Below, in pieces: positions 37,198-45,595 of a DNA stretch of 64,000 nt. This DNA is from Rhizobium grahamii CCGE 502. Its GTDB lineage: Bacteria > Pseudomonadota > Alphaproteobacteria > Rhizobiales > Rhizobiaceae. Below the pieces are notes generated by a model, which worked only from the letters and a program-made list of their open reading frames with translations, was not told where the DNA came from and made no database searches. Position 1 is the first letter of the stretch; every line of letters begins with the position of its first letter. Location of the stretch: contig NZ_AEYE02000014.1 in NCBI RefSeq assembly GCF_000298315.2, positions 248,001 through 312,000 on the forward strand. The letters run 5' to 3'. A program made the position numbers and the translations under genes.

Positions 37198-37976
37198 CGC
37201 GTATGATGTCGCGAGCCGGGCTGCGAAACCAGGAAGCGGACGAATTCGGCCCACTTCCAACCTATCTCGAGCTCGCCATGGCGACAGCGGCAGCGACCGC
37301 TTACGATGTGACGAGCGAGCAAAAAAGCCGCGCGCTGCTACCGCGTCTTTCTATGGTCGAAAAAGCCATTGCCGCCGGCATCGCAGCGCTCGCACTCTAC
37401 GGAACGGTGTTGGTTGCCGACGGAGTCTACATCAAGGCCAAGGCCGAACTGTCGCAAATCCTCCTGAAGCGCGCCTTTGCTGCCGAGCTTCGCGGCGAAG
37501 ACACCAAACCCTGGCCCTGGGCGGATTTCACGACCGAGGCAGAGGTAACCGCGCCGCGCCTCGGCAAGCATGCGATTGTTCTTTCTGGAGCTTCCGGAGA
37601 GGCGCTGGCTTTCGGTCCCGCCTGGCTCGCCAATACGCCCCAACCCGGCGACGAGGGAACCTCCGTCATCGCCGCCCATCGCGACACCCACTTCCGATGG
37701 CTGAAGGACGTCAAACCGGGCGACGAGATCGAGGTCACACGGCGCGACGGCAAAGTCCTGACCTTCAAGGCAGGCGAAGGCCGTATCGTGCCCTGGGATC
37801 AGAGCGGCATCGACCCGGCAGCGCAAGGCCGCCATCTCGTGCTTGCGACCTGCTGGCCATTCGGTGCGACCGAACGCGGTCCTTTGCGCTATATCGTCGA
37901 GGCGGAACTCGTCGATCCACGGCCGACCGGCGCGATATCGTCGACAAACACAAAGCCGTTATTCCAAGTGGAGTGA
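37194..37976 (+). CDS. class GN sortase
   Basis: This 260-residue Gram-negative sortase has one membrane segment (about 58-77) and then the sortase barrel. His 162 in AAHRDTHF, Cys 220 in LATCWPFG and an Arg in ERGPLRYIVEA (228 or 232) form the catalytic set. It cleaves a C-terminal LPxTx-type signal, here presumably LPQTA of the preceding gene. ATG 37194 overlaps the upstream stop (ATGA) and has CAGGAG nearby. Class GN sortases occur singly next to one VIT/vWA substrate. What the substrate is attached to in a Gram-negative envelope is not known. Confidence 0.92.
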   Translation: MTRMMSRAGLRNQEADEFGPLPTYLELAMATAAATAYDVTSEQKSRALLPRLSMVEKAIAAGIAALALYGTVLVADGVYIKAKAELSQILLKRAFAAELRGEDTKPWPWADFTTEAEVTAPRLGKHAIVLSGASGEALAFGPAWLANTPQPGDEGTSVIAAHRDTHFRWLKDVKPGDEIEVTRRDGKVLTFKAGEGRIVPWDQSGIDPAAQGRHLVLATCWPFGATERGPLRYIVEAELVDPRPTGAISSTNTKPLFQVE

Positions 37977-38032
37977 GGTTGAAGCAGGTGCGCGGCGCTC
38001 CACGTTGACTGGGACAGGCAACGGGACGAACC

Positions 38033-39181
38033 ATGACAGCACCTCCAAAGCTTCAATTCGGATTTCTCTTGGCAACCGCGATCTTTGCCGCCTCCGCAGG
38101 CCTTGCGGCCGATATCGTCAAGACGAAAGCGGTCGAGGTGCAGGTCGATACGATTGCAACAGGGCTTGAACACCCCTGGGCAGTGGAGGTGCTCCCCGAC
38201 GCCTCGTATCTCGTCACCGAGAGACCGGGACGGCTGCGCATCGTCCGTGACGGCAAGCTCTCCGCCCCCATTGCCGGCGTCCCTGAGGTCAGCGCCCGCA
38301 GCCAAGGCGGCCTGATGGACGTTGCGCTCGCGCCTGATTTCGCAACAAGCCGAAAGATATTCCTGACGGCTGCGACAAGAGCCAAAGGCGGCTCTGGCAC
38401 GGAGGTGTTCAGTGCCACGCTGTCAAAAGACGGCACAAGGCTGAATGACGTCAAATCCATCTTCGCGATGAAGCGCTTCACCAGCGGCAATATCCAGTAC
38501 GGCTCCCGCATCGCCTTCGCCAAGGATGGCTCGCTGTTCATCAGCATCGGTGACCGCGGCGACCGGGATCGTTCCCAGGACTGGAAGGATGACGCCGGCT
38601 CCATCATCCACCTCAATGCCGATGGCAGCATTCCCGATGACAATCCCTTCAAGGATGGCGCCAAGGCGCTCCCGGAAATCTGGTCGAAAGGCCACCGCAA
38701 TCCGCAGGGCATCGCTTTTGATGCCGCCGACGGCAAGCTTTACACCGTTGAGCACGGCGCCCGCGGCGGTGATGAGATCAACGCCATCGAGCCGGGCAAG
38801 AACTATGGCTGGCCAATCATAACCTATGGCCGCGACTATTCCGGAGCGGAGATCGGCGAAGGCACTGCCAAGGAAGGACTTGAGCAACCTCTCTACTATT
38901 GGGACCCGTCCATAGCGCCGGGTGCCCTGGCAATTTATCGCGGCAAGATGTTTCCCGAATGGGACGGCAACTTTCTGGTCGCCGCGCTGAAATTCCAGCT
39001 GCTTTCGCGAATGCAGCGCGACGGTACCGGCGCTTTCGTCGCCGAGGAGCGAATGTTCGACGGTTCCTATGGCCGGATGCGGGATGTGGTCGTTGCCCCT
39101 GACGGCGCTTTGCTGATCCTTACGGACGAGGACGATGGTTCGTTGCTGAGAATCTCCCGAGCGCCAGCCAACAATGGCTAG
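38033..39181 (+). CDS. PQQ-dependent aldose dehydrogenase-like protein (YliI/Asd family)
   Basis: This 382-residue periplasmic six-bladed beta-propeller has a signal peptide (residues 1-25, ending AGLAA). Family segments include GLEHPWAVEVLPDASYLVTER, GGLMDVALAPDF, ISIGDRGDRDRSQD and EHGARGGDEINAIEPGKNYGWP; the last contains residues of the PQQ site. It would oxidise aldose sugars and pass electrons to the respiratory chain if PQQ is available. ATG 38033 lies 56 bases after the sortase gene on the same strand, so cotranscription is possible but no functional link is evident. Confidence 0.9.
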   Translation: MTAPPKLQFGFLLATAIFAASAGLAADIVKTKAVEVQVDTIATGLEHPWAVEVLPDASYLVTERPGRLRIVRDGKLSAPIAGVPEVSARSQGGLMDVALAPDFATSRKIFLTAATRAKGGSGTEVFSATLSKDGTRLNDVKSIFAMKRFTSGNIQYGSRIAFAKDGSLFISIGDRGDRDRSQDWKDDAGSIIHLNADGSIPDDNPFKDGAKALPEIWSKGHRNPQGIAFDAADGKLYTVEHGARGGDEINAIEPGKNYGWPIITYGRDYSGAEIGEGTAKEGLEQPLYYWDPSIAPGALAIYRGKMFPEWDGNFLVAALKFQLLSRMQRDGTGAFVAEERMFDGSYGRMRDVVVAPDGALLILTDEDDGSLLRISRAPANNG

Positions 39182-39189
39182 TGGGAGGC

Positions 39190-39714
39190 CTATAGCCCGG
39201 CGCGCAGGTCCTTTCGGATCACGAACTTCAAGCCGGACCATGTCTTGTCAATAGCGCAGACTTTGACGTCGACCATGCCCAGAGGCAGGAAGATCGTTCG
39301 CAGCACGTCTTCGGTGACCGTCGTCGAAACCCGCGCGGCTTTCTTGGGCCAGGAAATCCATAGCATCCCGTCCGGTTTCACAGCGGTTGAGAGAGCTAAA
39401 GCCATATCCTCCAGGACTGGCCGGCCCGTTTCGAAAACGTGGATGTAGTCGAAGCGACGCTCGACCCCTGATGGCAACGCTGTCTCGATCGAGGAGAAAT
39501 GCCCAAAGGTTTCTATCTCGGCAATCTCGGGCACGCCGATCAGCAATGTCGCCTGCCCCGCCCTCAAGCCCAGCTTTCGCGTGAGCGATCTGCCCGAATA
39601 TCCCGCCGGCGCATCGCCCTGCTGCCGTGCCGCAGCTTTTTCGTCCAGCGATGAAACCGCTTTCGTGGTAATCCGTTTGCTCTCTGCGCTGCAAGGAATA
39701 GCGACATTCTTCAC
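39190..39714 (-). CDS. DUF3052 family protein
   Basis: This 174-residue protein carries the DUF3052 pattern (GYSGRSLTRKLGLRAGQATL, then DYIHVFETGR, ALSTAVKPDGMLWISWPKKAAR and VDVKVCAIDKTWSGLKFVIRK). It resembles a methyltransferase-like fold without a recognisable SAM motif. The start at GTG 39712-39714 is uncertain: the first 35 residues are not family-like and no good alternative is in frame. It is convergent with the sugar dehydrogenase, 8 bases apart, and divergent from the EamA transporter. The function is unknown. Confidence 0.8.
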   Translation of the reverse strand: MKNVAIPCSAESKRITTKAVSSLDEKAAARQQGDAPAGYSGRSLTRKLGLRAGQATLLIGVPEIAEIETFGHFSSIETALPSGVERRFDYIHVFETGRPVLEDMALALSTAVKPDGMLWISWPKKAARVSTTVTEDVLRTIFLPLGMVDVKVCAIDKTWSGLKFVIRKDLRAGL

Positions 39715-39777
39715 CCTTGCTCAAACGAAAGGCAACTGCTAACGCTCGGCCACACTCTCTCCCGAACCGAGAACGAA

Positions 39778-40692
39778 ATGACGCGCATTCAGGCGAACCT
39801 CCTTCTATTGCTTGCAGCTGCCATCTGGGGCGGCGGCTTTGTCGCGCAGTCCACGGCAATGAAGGCGATCGGCCCGTTCTGGTTCATTGGCCTGCGCTTT
39901 ATGATCGCCGCCGTAGCGGTTCTGCCGTTCATGCTGTTCGAGGCACGCAAGGCGCCGGTTGCGACCGCGCCGCGGCATCTCAAGCTCTATCTGCTGACCG
40001 GCCTTGCGCTGTTCGGGGGCGCCGCTACCCAACAGATCGGCCTGCAGACAACGACGGTGACGAATTCGAGCTTCATCACCGGTCTCTATGTCGTCATCGT
40101 GCCATTGATCGCCGTCGTTTTCCTACGCCGTTCTCCGCACTGGATCATCTGGCCGGGTGCGCTCATGGCCGTTTCAGGTATCTACCTGCTATCCGGCGGG
40201 CAACTCTCGGCAATGACGACGGGCGACCTGCTAACAGTCGTTTGCGCAATATTCTGGGCCGGACAGATCACGCTGGCCGGGATCACGGTGTCCGAGACCG
40301 GGCGCCCGCTGGCGCTCTCAACGACCCAGTTTGCCATCACCGGCGCCTGCGCCCTCGCCATCGCTGTGGTTAGCGAGCCAATCAGCTGGGCGGCGATATG
40401 GGCCGCTGCCCCCGAGATCCTCTATGTCGGGATATTCTCCTCGGGTGTCGCCTTCTCGCTTCAGATTATCGGCCAACGCTACACCACCCCTTCACAGGCG
40501 GCGATCTTCTTGTCCGCCGAAGCGCTTTTTGGCGCCTCGCTTGGCGCCCTGCTGCTGGGCGAAACCATGCCGCCACTCGGCTATGTCGGCTGCGCGCTGA
40601 TGTTTACAGCGATGCTATTGGTTGAAGTGGTGCCCGAAATAGCGCGCCGTCGCGCTTCCGACAGGTTGAAACCGAGCCCAAATTTGGGTTGA
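39778..40692 (+). CDS. EamA/DMT family transporter
   Basis: This 304-residue inner-membrane protein has ten hydrophobic segments in two EamA repeats (AAIWGGGFVAQSTAMKAIG at the start of the first; AAEILYVG-like segment and SGVAFSLQIIGQRYT in the second). DMT carriers of this type export amino acids or other metabolites; the substrate here is unknown. ATG 39778 follows GAACGAA and fits family length. It is divergent from DUF3052 across about 60 bases. The long AT-rich stretch before cspA follows it. Confidence 0.9.
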   Translation: MTRIQANLLLLLAAAIWGGGFVAQSTAMKAIGPFWFIGLRFMIAAVAVLPFMLFEARKAPVATAPRHLKLYLLTGLALFGGAATQQIGLQTTTVTNSSFITGLYVVIVPLIAVVFLRRSPHWIIWPGALMAVSGIYLLSGGQLSAMTTGDLLTVVCAIFWAGQITLAGITVSETGRPLALSTTQFAITGACALAIAVVSEPISWAAIWAAAPEILYVGIFSSGVAFSLQIIGQRYTTPSQAAIFLSAEALFGASLGALLLGETMPPLGYVGCALMFTAMLLVEVVPEIARRRASDRLKPSPNLG

Positions 40693-41157
40693 ACGCCCGG
40701 AAAAGAAAAAAACTTTAGCTTTTACGCAGTCGCGTTAACGTTGCATTTTTGGGAAAATCTGCTCCCAAATTATATTGCTAACGATGTAAACCGTTAAACT
40801 CTGGCGCCTAACGACCGATTTTTTGCTTTAAGGGCGTGAAAATGCCGCCCAGAGGGGCTTCTCGGCACAGAGGCGTTAAAAAACTTTTGCTTGCCAAAAT
40901 TTAATAATCGCAGCACTCTCGCCGTGTTCGGGCATTTTGCGAGCATGGGAAGTCCTTGAGAATGTGCGCGCCGGAGACGCTAAAATTCCGGTCAACCAGT
41001 TCCGAGAAAGCGGGCGTCAGTCCCGTGGTGAGCTTGGTTGTGCTAGAGGGGACCTTTTTCTCACATTTCAATAATTGCCTGCTAACGTCTCCGTGAGGAG
41101 GCAATATCAGTGATGCTGCCCGTGTGGATGGCGGGCAGAGATAAAAGGACCTGACGC
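40693..41157 (+). promoter_or_regulatory. AT-rich region and structured leader of the cold-shock gene
   Basis: These 465 bases hold no convincing gene and are distinctly AT-richer than their surroundings. TTTGGGA (40748-40754) and TCCCAAA (40763-40769) form a hairpin that may end EamA transcription. Near the cold-shock gene, ATTGCC (41074-41079) can pair with GGCAAT (41100-41105), and CTGCCCG (41116-41122) with CGGGCAG (41132-41138). The last two fit a structured 5' leader, a common feature of temperature-controlled csp mRNAs. Confidence 0.5.
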
Positions 41158-41373
41158 ATGGCCGAGACTGGCACAGTAAAATTCTTCAACACCGACAAAG
41201 GTTTTGGCTTTATCAAGCCGGACAAGGGCGGCGCGGACATCTTTGTACACATTTCTGCCGTCCAGGCTTCTGGCTTGGCCGGACTGACGGAAAATCAGAA
41301 GGTTAGCTTCGACACGGAGCCGGACCGCCGCGGCAAGGGCCCCAAGGCTGTCAACCTGCAGATTGCAGGCTGA
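41158..41373 (+). CDS. cspA: cold-shock protein
   Basis: This 71-residue single OB-fold RNA chaperone has the two RNA-binding motifs: KGFGFIKPDKGG (RNP1) and DIFVHISAV (RNP2). It melts mRNA secondary structure. ATG 41158 follows AAAAGGACCTGACGC. It is a single gene with an unusually structured upstream region and its own terminator. Whether it is cold-induced or a growth-phase paralogue cannot be judged from the protein alone; rhizobia carry several copies, so the symbol is generic. Confidence 0.95.
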   Translation: MAETGTVKFFNTDKGFGFIKPDKGGADIFVHISAVQASGLAGLTENQKVSFDTEPDRRGKGPKAVNLQIAG

Positions 41374-41406
41374 GCCTCCAGCCAACGCTGTCAATTCGAG
41401 TTGAAG

Positions 41407-41430
41407 CCCGGCAGCGATGCCGGGTTTTGT
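41407..41430 (+). terminator. Rho-independent terminator of the cold-shock gene
   Basis: CCCGGCA (41407-41413), loop GCGA and TGCCGGG (41418-41424) followed by TTTTGT. Confidence 0.88.
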
Positions 41431-41514
41431 CATTCAGCCTGCATTCACCTCGCGGCCCTTACCTTGCCATCATCAAGGTGCAGAACCGGAATCGGTTAAA
41501 ACAGGGAAAGACAA

Positions 41515-41925
41515 ATGAATAGGTTTGCCAAGGCGCTCCTCATGACGGCAACTGCTGCTGCCCTCACGGTGTCATCGATTGGCGTTGCATCGGCTGGTGA
41601 TTGGCATCGCCATCATCACGGCGGCGACGACGCGCTCGTTGGCGGCGCTGTCGGTCTTGCAACCGGTCTGATCGTTGGCTCTGCTATTGCCAGCGCCCCG
41701 CGCTACGACGAGCCGCGCTACATCGACCCGCCTTATGAGCCGGCATACGAAGACGCTCCCGTCTATCGCGCTGCCCCGGCTCGCTATTATCGTCCGGTTG
41801 CCGACGTCGAGCCATGGACCCCGCAGTGGGAGCGTTATTGCTCTTACCGCTACCGCTCCTTCGACCCGCGCAGCGGCACCTATATCGGCTACGACGGTCG
41901 CAGCCATTTCTGCACAGCTGGCTGA
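41515..41925 (+). CDS. BA14K family secreted protein
   Basis: This 136-residue exported protein has a signal peptide (1-27, ending VASAG), a His-rich stretch (WHRHHHGGDD), a short glycine/alanine hydrophobic segment, a Pro/Tyr-rich linker and the C-terminal BA14K motif RYCSYRYRSFDPRSGTYIGY, which includes paired cysteines. BA14K of Brucella is an immunoreactive, lectin-like protein affecting LPS; the role in rhizobia is unclear. ATG 41515 follows CAGGGAAAGACAA. It is monocistronic with its own terminator. The His-rich part could bind metal, which is inference. Confidence 0.9.
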   Translation: MNRFAKALLMTATAAALTVSSIGVASAGDWHRHHHGGDDALVGGAVGLATGLIVGSAIASAPRYDEPRYIDPPYEPAYEDAPVYRAAPARYYRPVADVEPWTPQWERYCSYRYRSFDPRSGTYIGYDGRSHFCTAG

Positions 41926-41952
41926 TCGACTAGCTACATAATCGAACACGAA

Positions 41953-41983
41953 GCGCCGCCTCCCAGCGGCGCTTTTGTTTTTT
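41953..41983 (+). terminator. Rho-independent terminator of the BA14K gene
   Basis: GCGCCGC (41953-41959), loop CTCCCA and GCGGCGC (41966-41972) followed by TTTTGTTTTTT. Confidence 0.92.
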
Positions 41984-41988
41984 GGTGA

Positions 41989-42636
41989 TCAGATCCCCTG
42001 CAGGAAGGGGTTGCTGCGGCGTTCGTCGCCAATCCGGCTGCCTGGCCCGTGACCGCAAATGAAGCCGACGTCGTCGCCGAGCGGTAAAACTTTGTCCCGG
42101 ATGGAGTCGATTAGTTGCTGGTGATTGCCTCCCGGCAGATCCGTTCGACCGATCGAGCCGTTGAAAAGGACATCGCCCAGATGAGCGAAATTCTGCGCGC
42201 GATTGAAGTAGATGACATGCCCCGGTGCGTGACCCGGAGTGTGATACACCTCGAACTCGTGGCTGCCGAAGGAAACCTTGTCGCCATCCTTCAGCCAGCG
42301 ATCCGGAACGACGTCCTGCATACCGGGCGGTAAACCATACTTCTGCGCCTGCATCTCAATCCGCTGCAGCAGTGGAAGGTCGTCCTCGTGTGGACCAACG
42401 ATCTCGATGCCTAAGGCCTCCTTGAGTTCCTTTGCCCCGCCGGCGTGGTCGAGGTGACCGTGTGTCAGCCAAATCGCCTTGATGTTGAGCGCGTTCGCCG
42501 TGATGGCCTGCAGGATTGCTGGGACGTCCCCACCGGGATCGACCACAACGCCTTCCTTGGTTTCCGGATCAAATAGGATCGTGCAGTTTTGCTGAAAGGG
42601 TGTCACCGGAATAATACCGGCCTGGAGCATGCCCAT
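41989..42636 (-). CDS. MBL-fold metallo-hydrolase (glyoxalase II-like)
   Basis: This 215-residue metallo-beta-lactamase-fold hydrolase has the metal motif THGHLDHAGG, then HTPGHAPGHV, LGDVLFNGSIGRTDLPGG and a late CGHGPGS, the complete set for a binuclear site. It belongs to the YcbL-like branch of small glyoxalase II-type enzymes, which hydrolyse thioesters such as S-lactoylglutathione in some cases. Starts at 42636 and 42630 (MLQAG) are both possible. It is convergent with the BA14K gene, the shared terminator lying between them. Confidence 0.9.
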   Translation of the reverse strand: MGMLQAGIIPVTPFQQNCTILFDPETKEGVVVDPGGDVPAILQAITANALNIKAIWLTHGHLDHAGGAKELKEALGIEIVGPHEDDLPLLQRIEMQAQKYGLPPGMQDVVPDRWLKDGDKVSFGSHEFEVYHTPGHAPGHVIYFNRAQNFAHLGDVLFNGSIGRTDLPGGNHQQLIDSIRDKVLPLGDDVGFICGHGPGSRIGDERRSNPFLQGI

Positions 42637-42870
42637 GAGTGCCTCGCTTGTCTCTATCCCGCGTCCGTATAGTCCGAAACGTCGCGACGCGCAGCCGCGA
42701 TTTATTGGGCGCAGCGTCAGGTCACGGGAGGCTTACTCCATTCAGCGTTCAGTCACCAGTCGCGATGGAGTTTAACACGTCGATACAATCGTTTACCGGC
42801 GAAGGGCAAGCAAGGGGAACCTCGCCATACTCCAAACGTTACCTGCCTGTATGAGACAAGGAGAAACGAG

Positions 42871-43479
42871 ATGACCTTCAAGCGAAATCTATTCCTGGCT
42901 GGCGCGATCGTCGTGGGAAGCGCCGGTTTTGCCCAGGCGGAAATGGTTGCGACGGCCATCAACGATCTGAACGTTCGTGCCGGCCCTGGCCCTCAGTATC
43001 CCGCTGTCGGCGTAGCGCCGCGCGGCTCGCAGGCAATGTTGGATGGCTGCATCCAGGGAAGCCGCTGGTGCCGGGTTGACGTCGGCGGCGTCCGCGGCTG
43101 GGTCTATGCGCAGTATCTGCAAGTCGAGCAGGCTGGCAGCACGGTCGTCGTCGAGCAGCACCAGTCGGAACTTGGCGTTCCTGTCGTGACCTATGAAACC
43201 ACCGCAAGCGTTGCTGCCGATCCGGCGCCCGGTGACGAGCTGCTTGGACCAGTCGGTTCCGTCGAGGCGATTAGCCCGCCGGAAACAGTCACGACCTACG
43301 TCCAAACCAACCCGGCCCAGACCGTGCGTCTTGGCGGTGATGTCGTGGTCGGCGCCTCGGTGCCCAATGACGTGACGTTCCAGGAAATTCCGGACTATCA
43401 GTATCGATATGTCCGCATCAATGATCGCCCGGTTCTTGTCGATCCCGGCACCCGTCGCATCGTCTACGTCTACAACTGA
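42871..43479 (+). CDS. secreted SH3b and DUF1236 domain protein
   Basis: This 202-residue protein has a signal peptide (1-23, FAQAE), a bacterial SH3 domain (about 28-85, with LNVRAGPGPQYPAVGV and RVDVGGVRGWVYAQYL), a linker and a C-terminal DUF1236 region (VTFQEIPDYQYRYVRINDRP, VLVDPGTRRIVYV). Bacterial SH3 domains often contact peptidoglycan or envelope proteins, so a periplasmic structural role is likely. ATG 42871 follows CAAGGAGAAACGAG, a strong ribosome site. It is monocistronic with its own terminator. Confidence 0.9.
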   Translation: MTFKRNLFLAGAIVVGSAGFAQAEMVATAINDLNVRAGPGPQYPAVGVAPRGSQAMLDGCIQGSRWCRVDVGGVRGWVYAQYLQVEQAGSTVVVEQHQSELGVPVVTYETTASVAADPAPGDELLGPVGSVEAISPPETVTTYVQTNPAQTVRLGGDVVVGASVPNDVTFQEIPDYQYRYVRINDRPVLVDPGTRRIVYVYN

Positions 43480-43496
43480 CCGCGATGCACAAGATG

Positions 43497-43522
43497 AAAA
43501 GGCGCTTTCGGGCGCCTTTTTT
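43497..43522 (+). terminator. Rho-independent terminator of the SH3/DUF1236 gene
   Basis: AAAAGGCGC and GCGCC-TTTTTT flank the loop TTTCGG (stem 43501-43505 with 43512-43516, extended by A-T pairs). Confidence 0.88.
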
Positions 43523-43713
43523 GTTGACGGACGCAAGGAAGCTTCCCGCAGGAGTTGCTTTCCATTTCAAATTACATTCAGTCATGATAAGATACTGAAA
43601 TTCAGACGATATCCCTGCTCCCGGTCGGACGTCGGATCGCCTGTATGGCTGGCGATCTTTTCAGACCGCGCAGCCGGCAGAGGCGTTTTGAGGAAACGCG
43701 AAGGAGGGAAATC

Positions 43714-43980
43714 GTGGAAGCCTTATTGCCTATCATCACACAAGTGATCGCAGGCGCCGTCGGCGGCAATGTCGCAAGCGGCGCGTTGAAGCAGGTTGCA
43801 ATCAATGCCGTTGCCCGGACGATCGCCGGTGCAATCGGTGGCATCGGCGGCGGCATGCTGCTCAGCATGGTCGGCGGCGAAGCGGCAATGACCGGCCTGA
43901 TCGCCGATGGTATCGGCGGCCTGATCGGCGGTGGTATCCTGTCGACGATCGTCGGCGCGGTAGCCGCTCGCGCCAGGTAG
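43714..43980 (+). CDS. small glycine-rich hydrophobic protein
   Basis: This 88-residue protein has no recognised family. GTG 43714 is chosen because AAGGAGGG (43701-43708) lies 5 bases upstream; a longer in-frame ATG at 43645 lacks a ribosome site and adds a very basic region. The sequence is nearly all Gly, Ala, Ile and Val (IAGAVGGNVASGALKQ, AGAIGGIGGGMLLSMVGG, GIGGLIGGGILSTIVGAV), with GxxxG repeats that favour packed membrane helices, and ends with basic AARAR. It may be an inner-membrane oligomer or a bacteriocin-like peptide; I do not assign a function. Confidence 0.7.
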   Translation: MEALLPIITQVIAGAVGGNVASGALKQVAINAVARTIAGAIGGIGGGMLLSMVGGEAAMTGLIADGIGGLIGGGILSTIVGAVAARAR

Positions 43981-44367
43981 ACAGAGCAACGAAAACGGTC
44001 GAGCCTCCAGGAAATCGGCCGCTCTCTTGCCATCAGATCACTCGGCCGCTACCGCGGCCGAGTACATTCCTTTCATGTGGCGTTCGTCAACGGTTCGTGA
44101 TCGTCGCGAACTTCATCCATCTCGCGCGCCCTGCGCCCGCACGCCATTGCTGTTGATTGTTGTCCCCAATACGTTTTATCCACTCACGTAGGGGAAATTA
44201 CGCATTGTTGTGAAGTTTGCGAAGTCGGTCCAAATTCCGGTGGAATGGCGTCTTCTTCCGTCTTCGCAACGCGTGGGGAAGCTAGCAGCGCGCGAAGATA
44301 TGTCGCCGATACTGACATATTCACGAGAGCTTCCCACAAGGTGCGCAACAAGAAAGGAAATGCCAAA
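43981..44367 (+). other. gene-free stretch before the MarR-type gene
   Basis: About 387 bases without a convincing gene if the TTG start at 44368 is correct. CTCGGCCGC (44041-44049) and GCGGCCGAG (44054-44062) form a perfect 9-bp hairpin that may end the small glycine-rich gene, although the following T run is weak. The rest should hold the promoter of the MarR/response-regulator operon; no clear -10/-35 pair is seen. Confidence 0.4.
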
Positions 44368-44865
44368 TTGGCACGCCAGACGAGCCCGAAGGCGGGCAAG
44401 CCCGAACCGTTGAAACTGCCGATGGAGAACACGGAAACCATCGATTTTGAGATCATCGAGCTTCTGTTCTTTTCCTATCGTGACTTCGTTTCCGATCCCG
44501 ACGCCATCTTGGCGGAAATCGGCTTCGGGCGGGCGCACCACCGTGTCGTTCATTTCGTTAACCGCAACCCGGGCATGACAGTTGCCGATCTGCTGGATAC
44601 GTTGAAGATTACCAAGCAGAGTCTTGCAAGAGTGCTCAAACAACTCATCGATTCGGGGTATATTCGTCAGATTGCGGGGCCCGAAGACAGGCGGCAGCGC
44701 AAGCTCTATCCTACCAAGCTAGGGCGCGAGCTTGCTCTTGCTCTGGCAGAGCCGCAATCGCGCCGTATTGAGAGAGCATTCGACGGTGCTTCTCCGGAGG
44801 TACGGGAAGGAATAAAGGCCTTCCTCAGGGGTATGCGGAACAGACCAAACTCGAGAGCAGATTGA
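44368..44865 (+). CDS. MarR family regulator (PetP-like)
   Basis: This regulator of about 165 residues has a MarR winged helix: TVADLLDTLKITKQSLARVLKQLIDSGYI and the wing AGPEDRRQRKLYPTKLGREL. TTG 44368 (ARQTSPKAGKPEP) is preferred because AAAGGA lies about 9 bases upstream; an ATG at 44245 would add 41 poorly conserved residues. Its stop abuts the response regulator start (TGA then ATG 44866). A MarR gene directly before an OmpR-type regulator recalls petP-petR of Rhodobacter, which act near cytochrome bc1 genes; here no pet genes follow. The ligand is unknown. Confidence 0.85.
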   Translation: MARQTSPKAGKPEPLKLPMENTETIDFEIIELLFFSYRDFVSDPDAILAEIGFGRAHHRVVHFVNRNPGMTVADLLDTLKITKQSLARVLKQLIDSGYIRQIAGPEDRRQRKLYPTKLGRELALALAEPQSRRIERAFDGASPEVREGIKAFLRGMRNRPNSRAD

Positions 44866-45567
44866 ATGGCGACAAAGACAGTGATTTCGGACGACGCTGC
44901 GCACTTGCTTGTTGTGGATGACGACACGCGTATCCGCGCCCTGCTCAACCGCTATTTGACCGAGAACGGCTTCAGGGTGACGGTGGCCGCGGATGGCGCT
45001 GAGGCCCAGCGCAAGCTCGCCGGTTTGGATTTCGACCTCATCATCATGGACGTCATGATGCCGGGTGATTCAGGCATCGAAGTGACCAAGGGTCTGCGCA
45101 CGATCAAGAGCGTGCCGATCATCATGCTGACAGCGCTGGCGGAATCGGGCAGCCGTATCGCCGGGCTGGAGGCTGGTGCCGACGATTATCTGGCCAAGCC
45201 CTTCGATCCGCGCGAACTCGTTTTGCGCGTCAACAATATCCTGCGCCGGAATATCTCGAGCGATGCGCCGAAGATCGAACAAGTGATGTTCGGACCATAC
45301 ACATTCTCCCTGACACGCAAGGAACTGAAGAAGGCCTCCGAAGTCGTGCGGCTGACGGATCGCGAGCAGGAAATCATGCTGCTGTTCGCCAAGCGCGCCG
45401 GCGATACCATTCCGCGGCATGAGCTCATCGGCAACGATGTCGAGGTCGGCGAGCGCACCATCGATGTGCAGATCAATCGTCTGCGACGCAAGATCGAGGA
45501 CGATCCCGCAAATCCGGTCTGGCTGCAGACGGTTCGTGGTATAGGATACCGGCTGAGCATCGATTGA
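44866..45567 (+). CDS. OmpR family response regulator (PetR-like)
   Basis: This 233-residue protein has a receiver domain (phospho-acceptor Asp 62 in IIMDVMMPG, acidic pair in VVDDD, Lys 111 in YLAKPF) and a C-terminal OmpR-type winged helix (about 135-230, RTIDVQINRLRRKIEDD and RGIGYRLSID). It directly follows the MarR gene and precedes a histidine kinase by 28 bases, so the three likely form one operon. The arrangement matches PetP/PetR-type loci. The regulon is unknown. Phosphorylation by the downstream kinase is inferred from gene order. Confidence 0.92.
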   Translation: MATKTVISDDAAHLLVVDDDTRIRALLNRYLTENGFRVTVAADGAEAQRKLAGLDFDLIIMDVMMPGDSGIEVTKGLRTIKSVPIIMLTALAESGSRIAGLEAGADDYLAKPFDPRELVLRVNNILRRNISSDAPKIEQVMFGPYTFSLTRKELKKASEVVRLTDREQEIMLLFAKRAGDTIPRHELIGNDVEVGERTIDVQINRLRRKIEDDPANPVWLQTVRGIGYRLSID

Positions 45568-45595
45568 CAGTCGCAACCCCAGGATCAGCGACCAT

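Noticed and set aside
44041-44062. Perfect palindromic hairpin as a repetitive RIME-type element
   Set aside because: It occurs only once in the window and has no extended conserved flank, so a terminator-like role is simpler.
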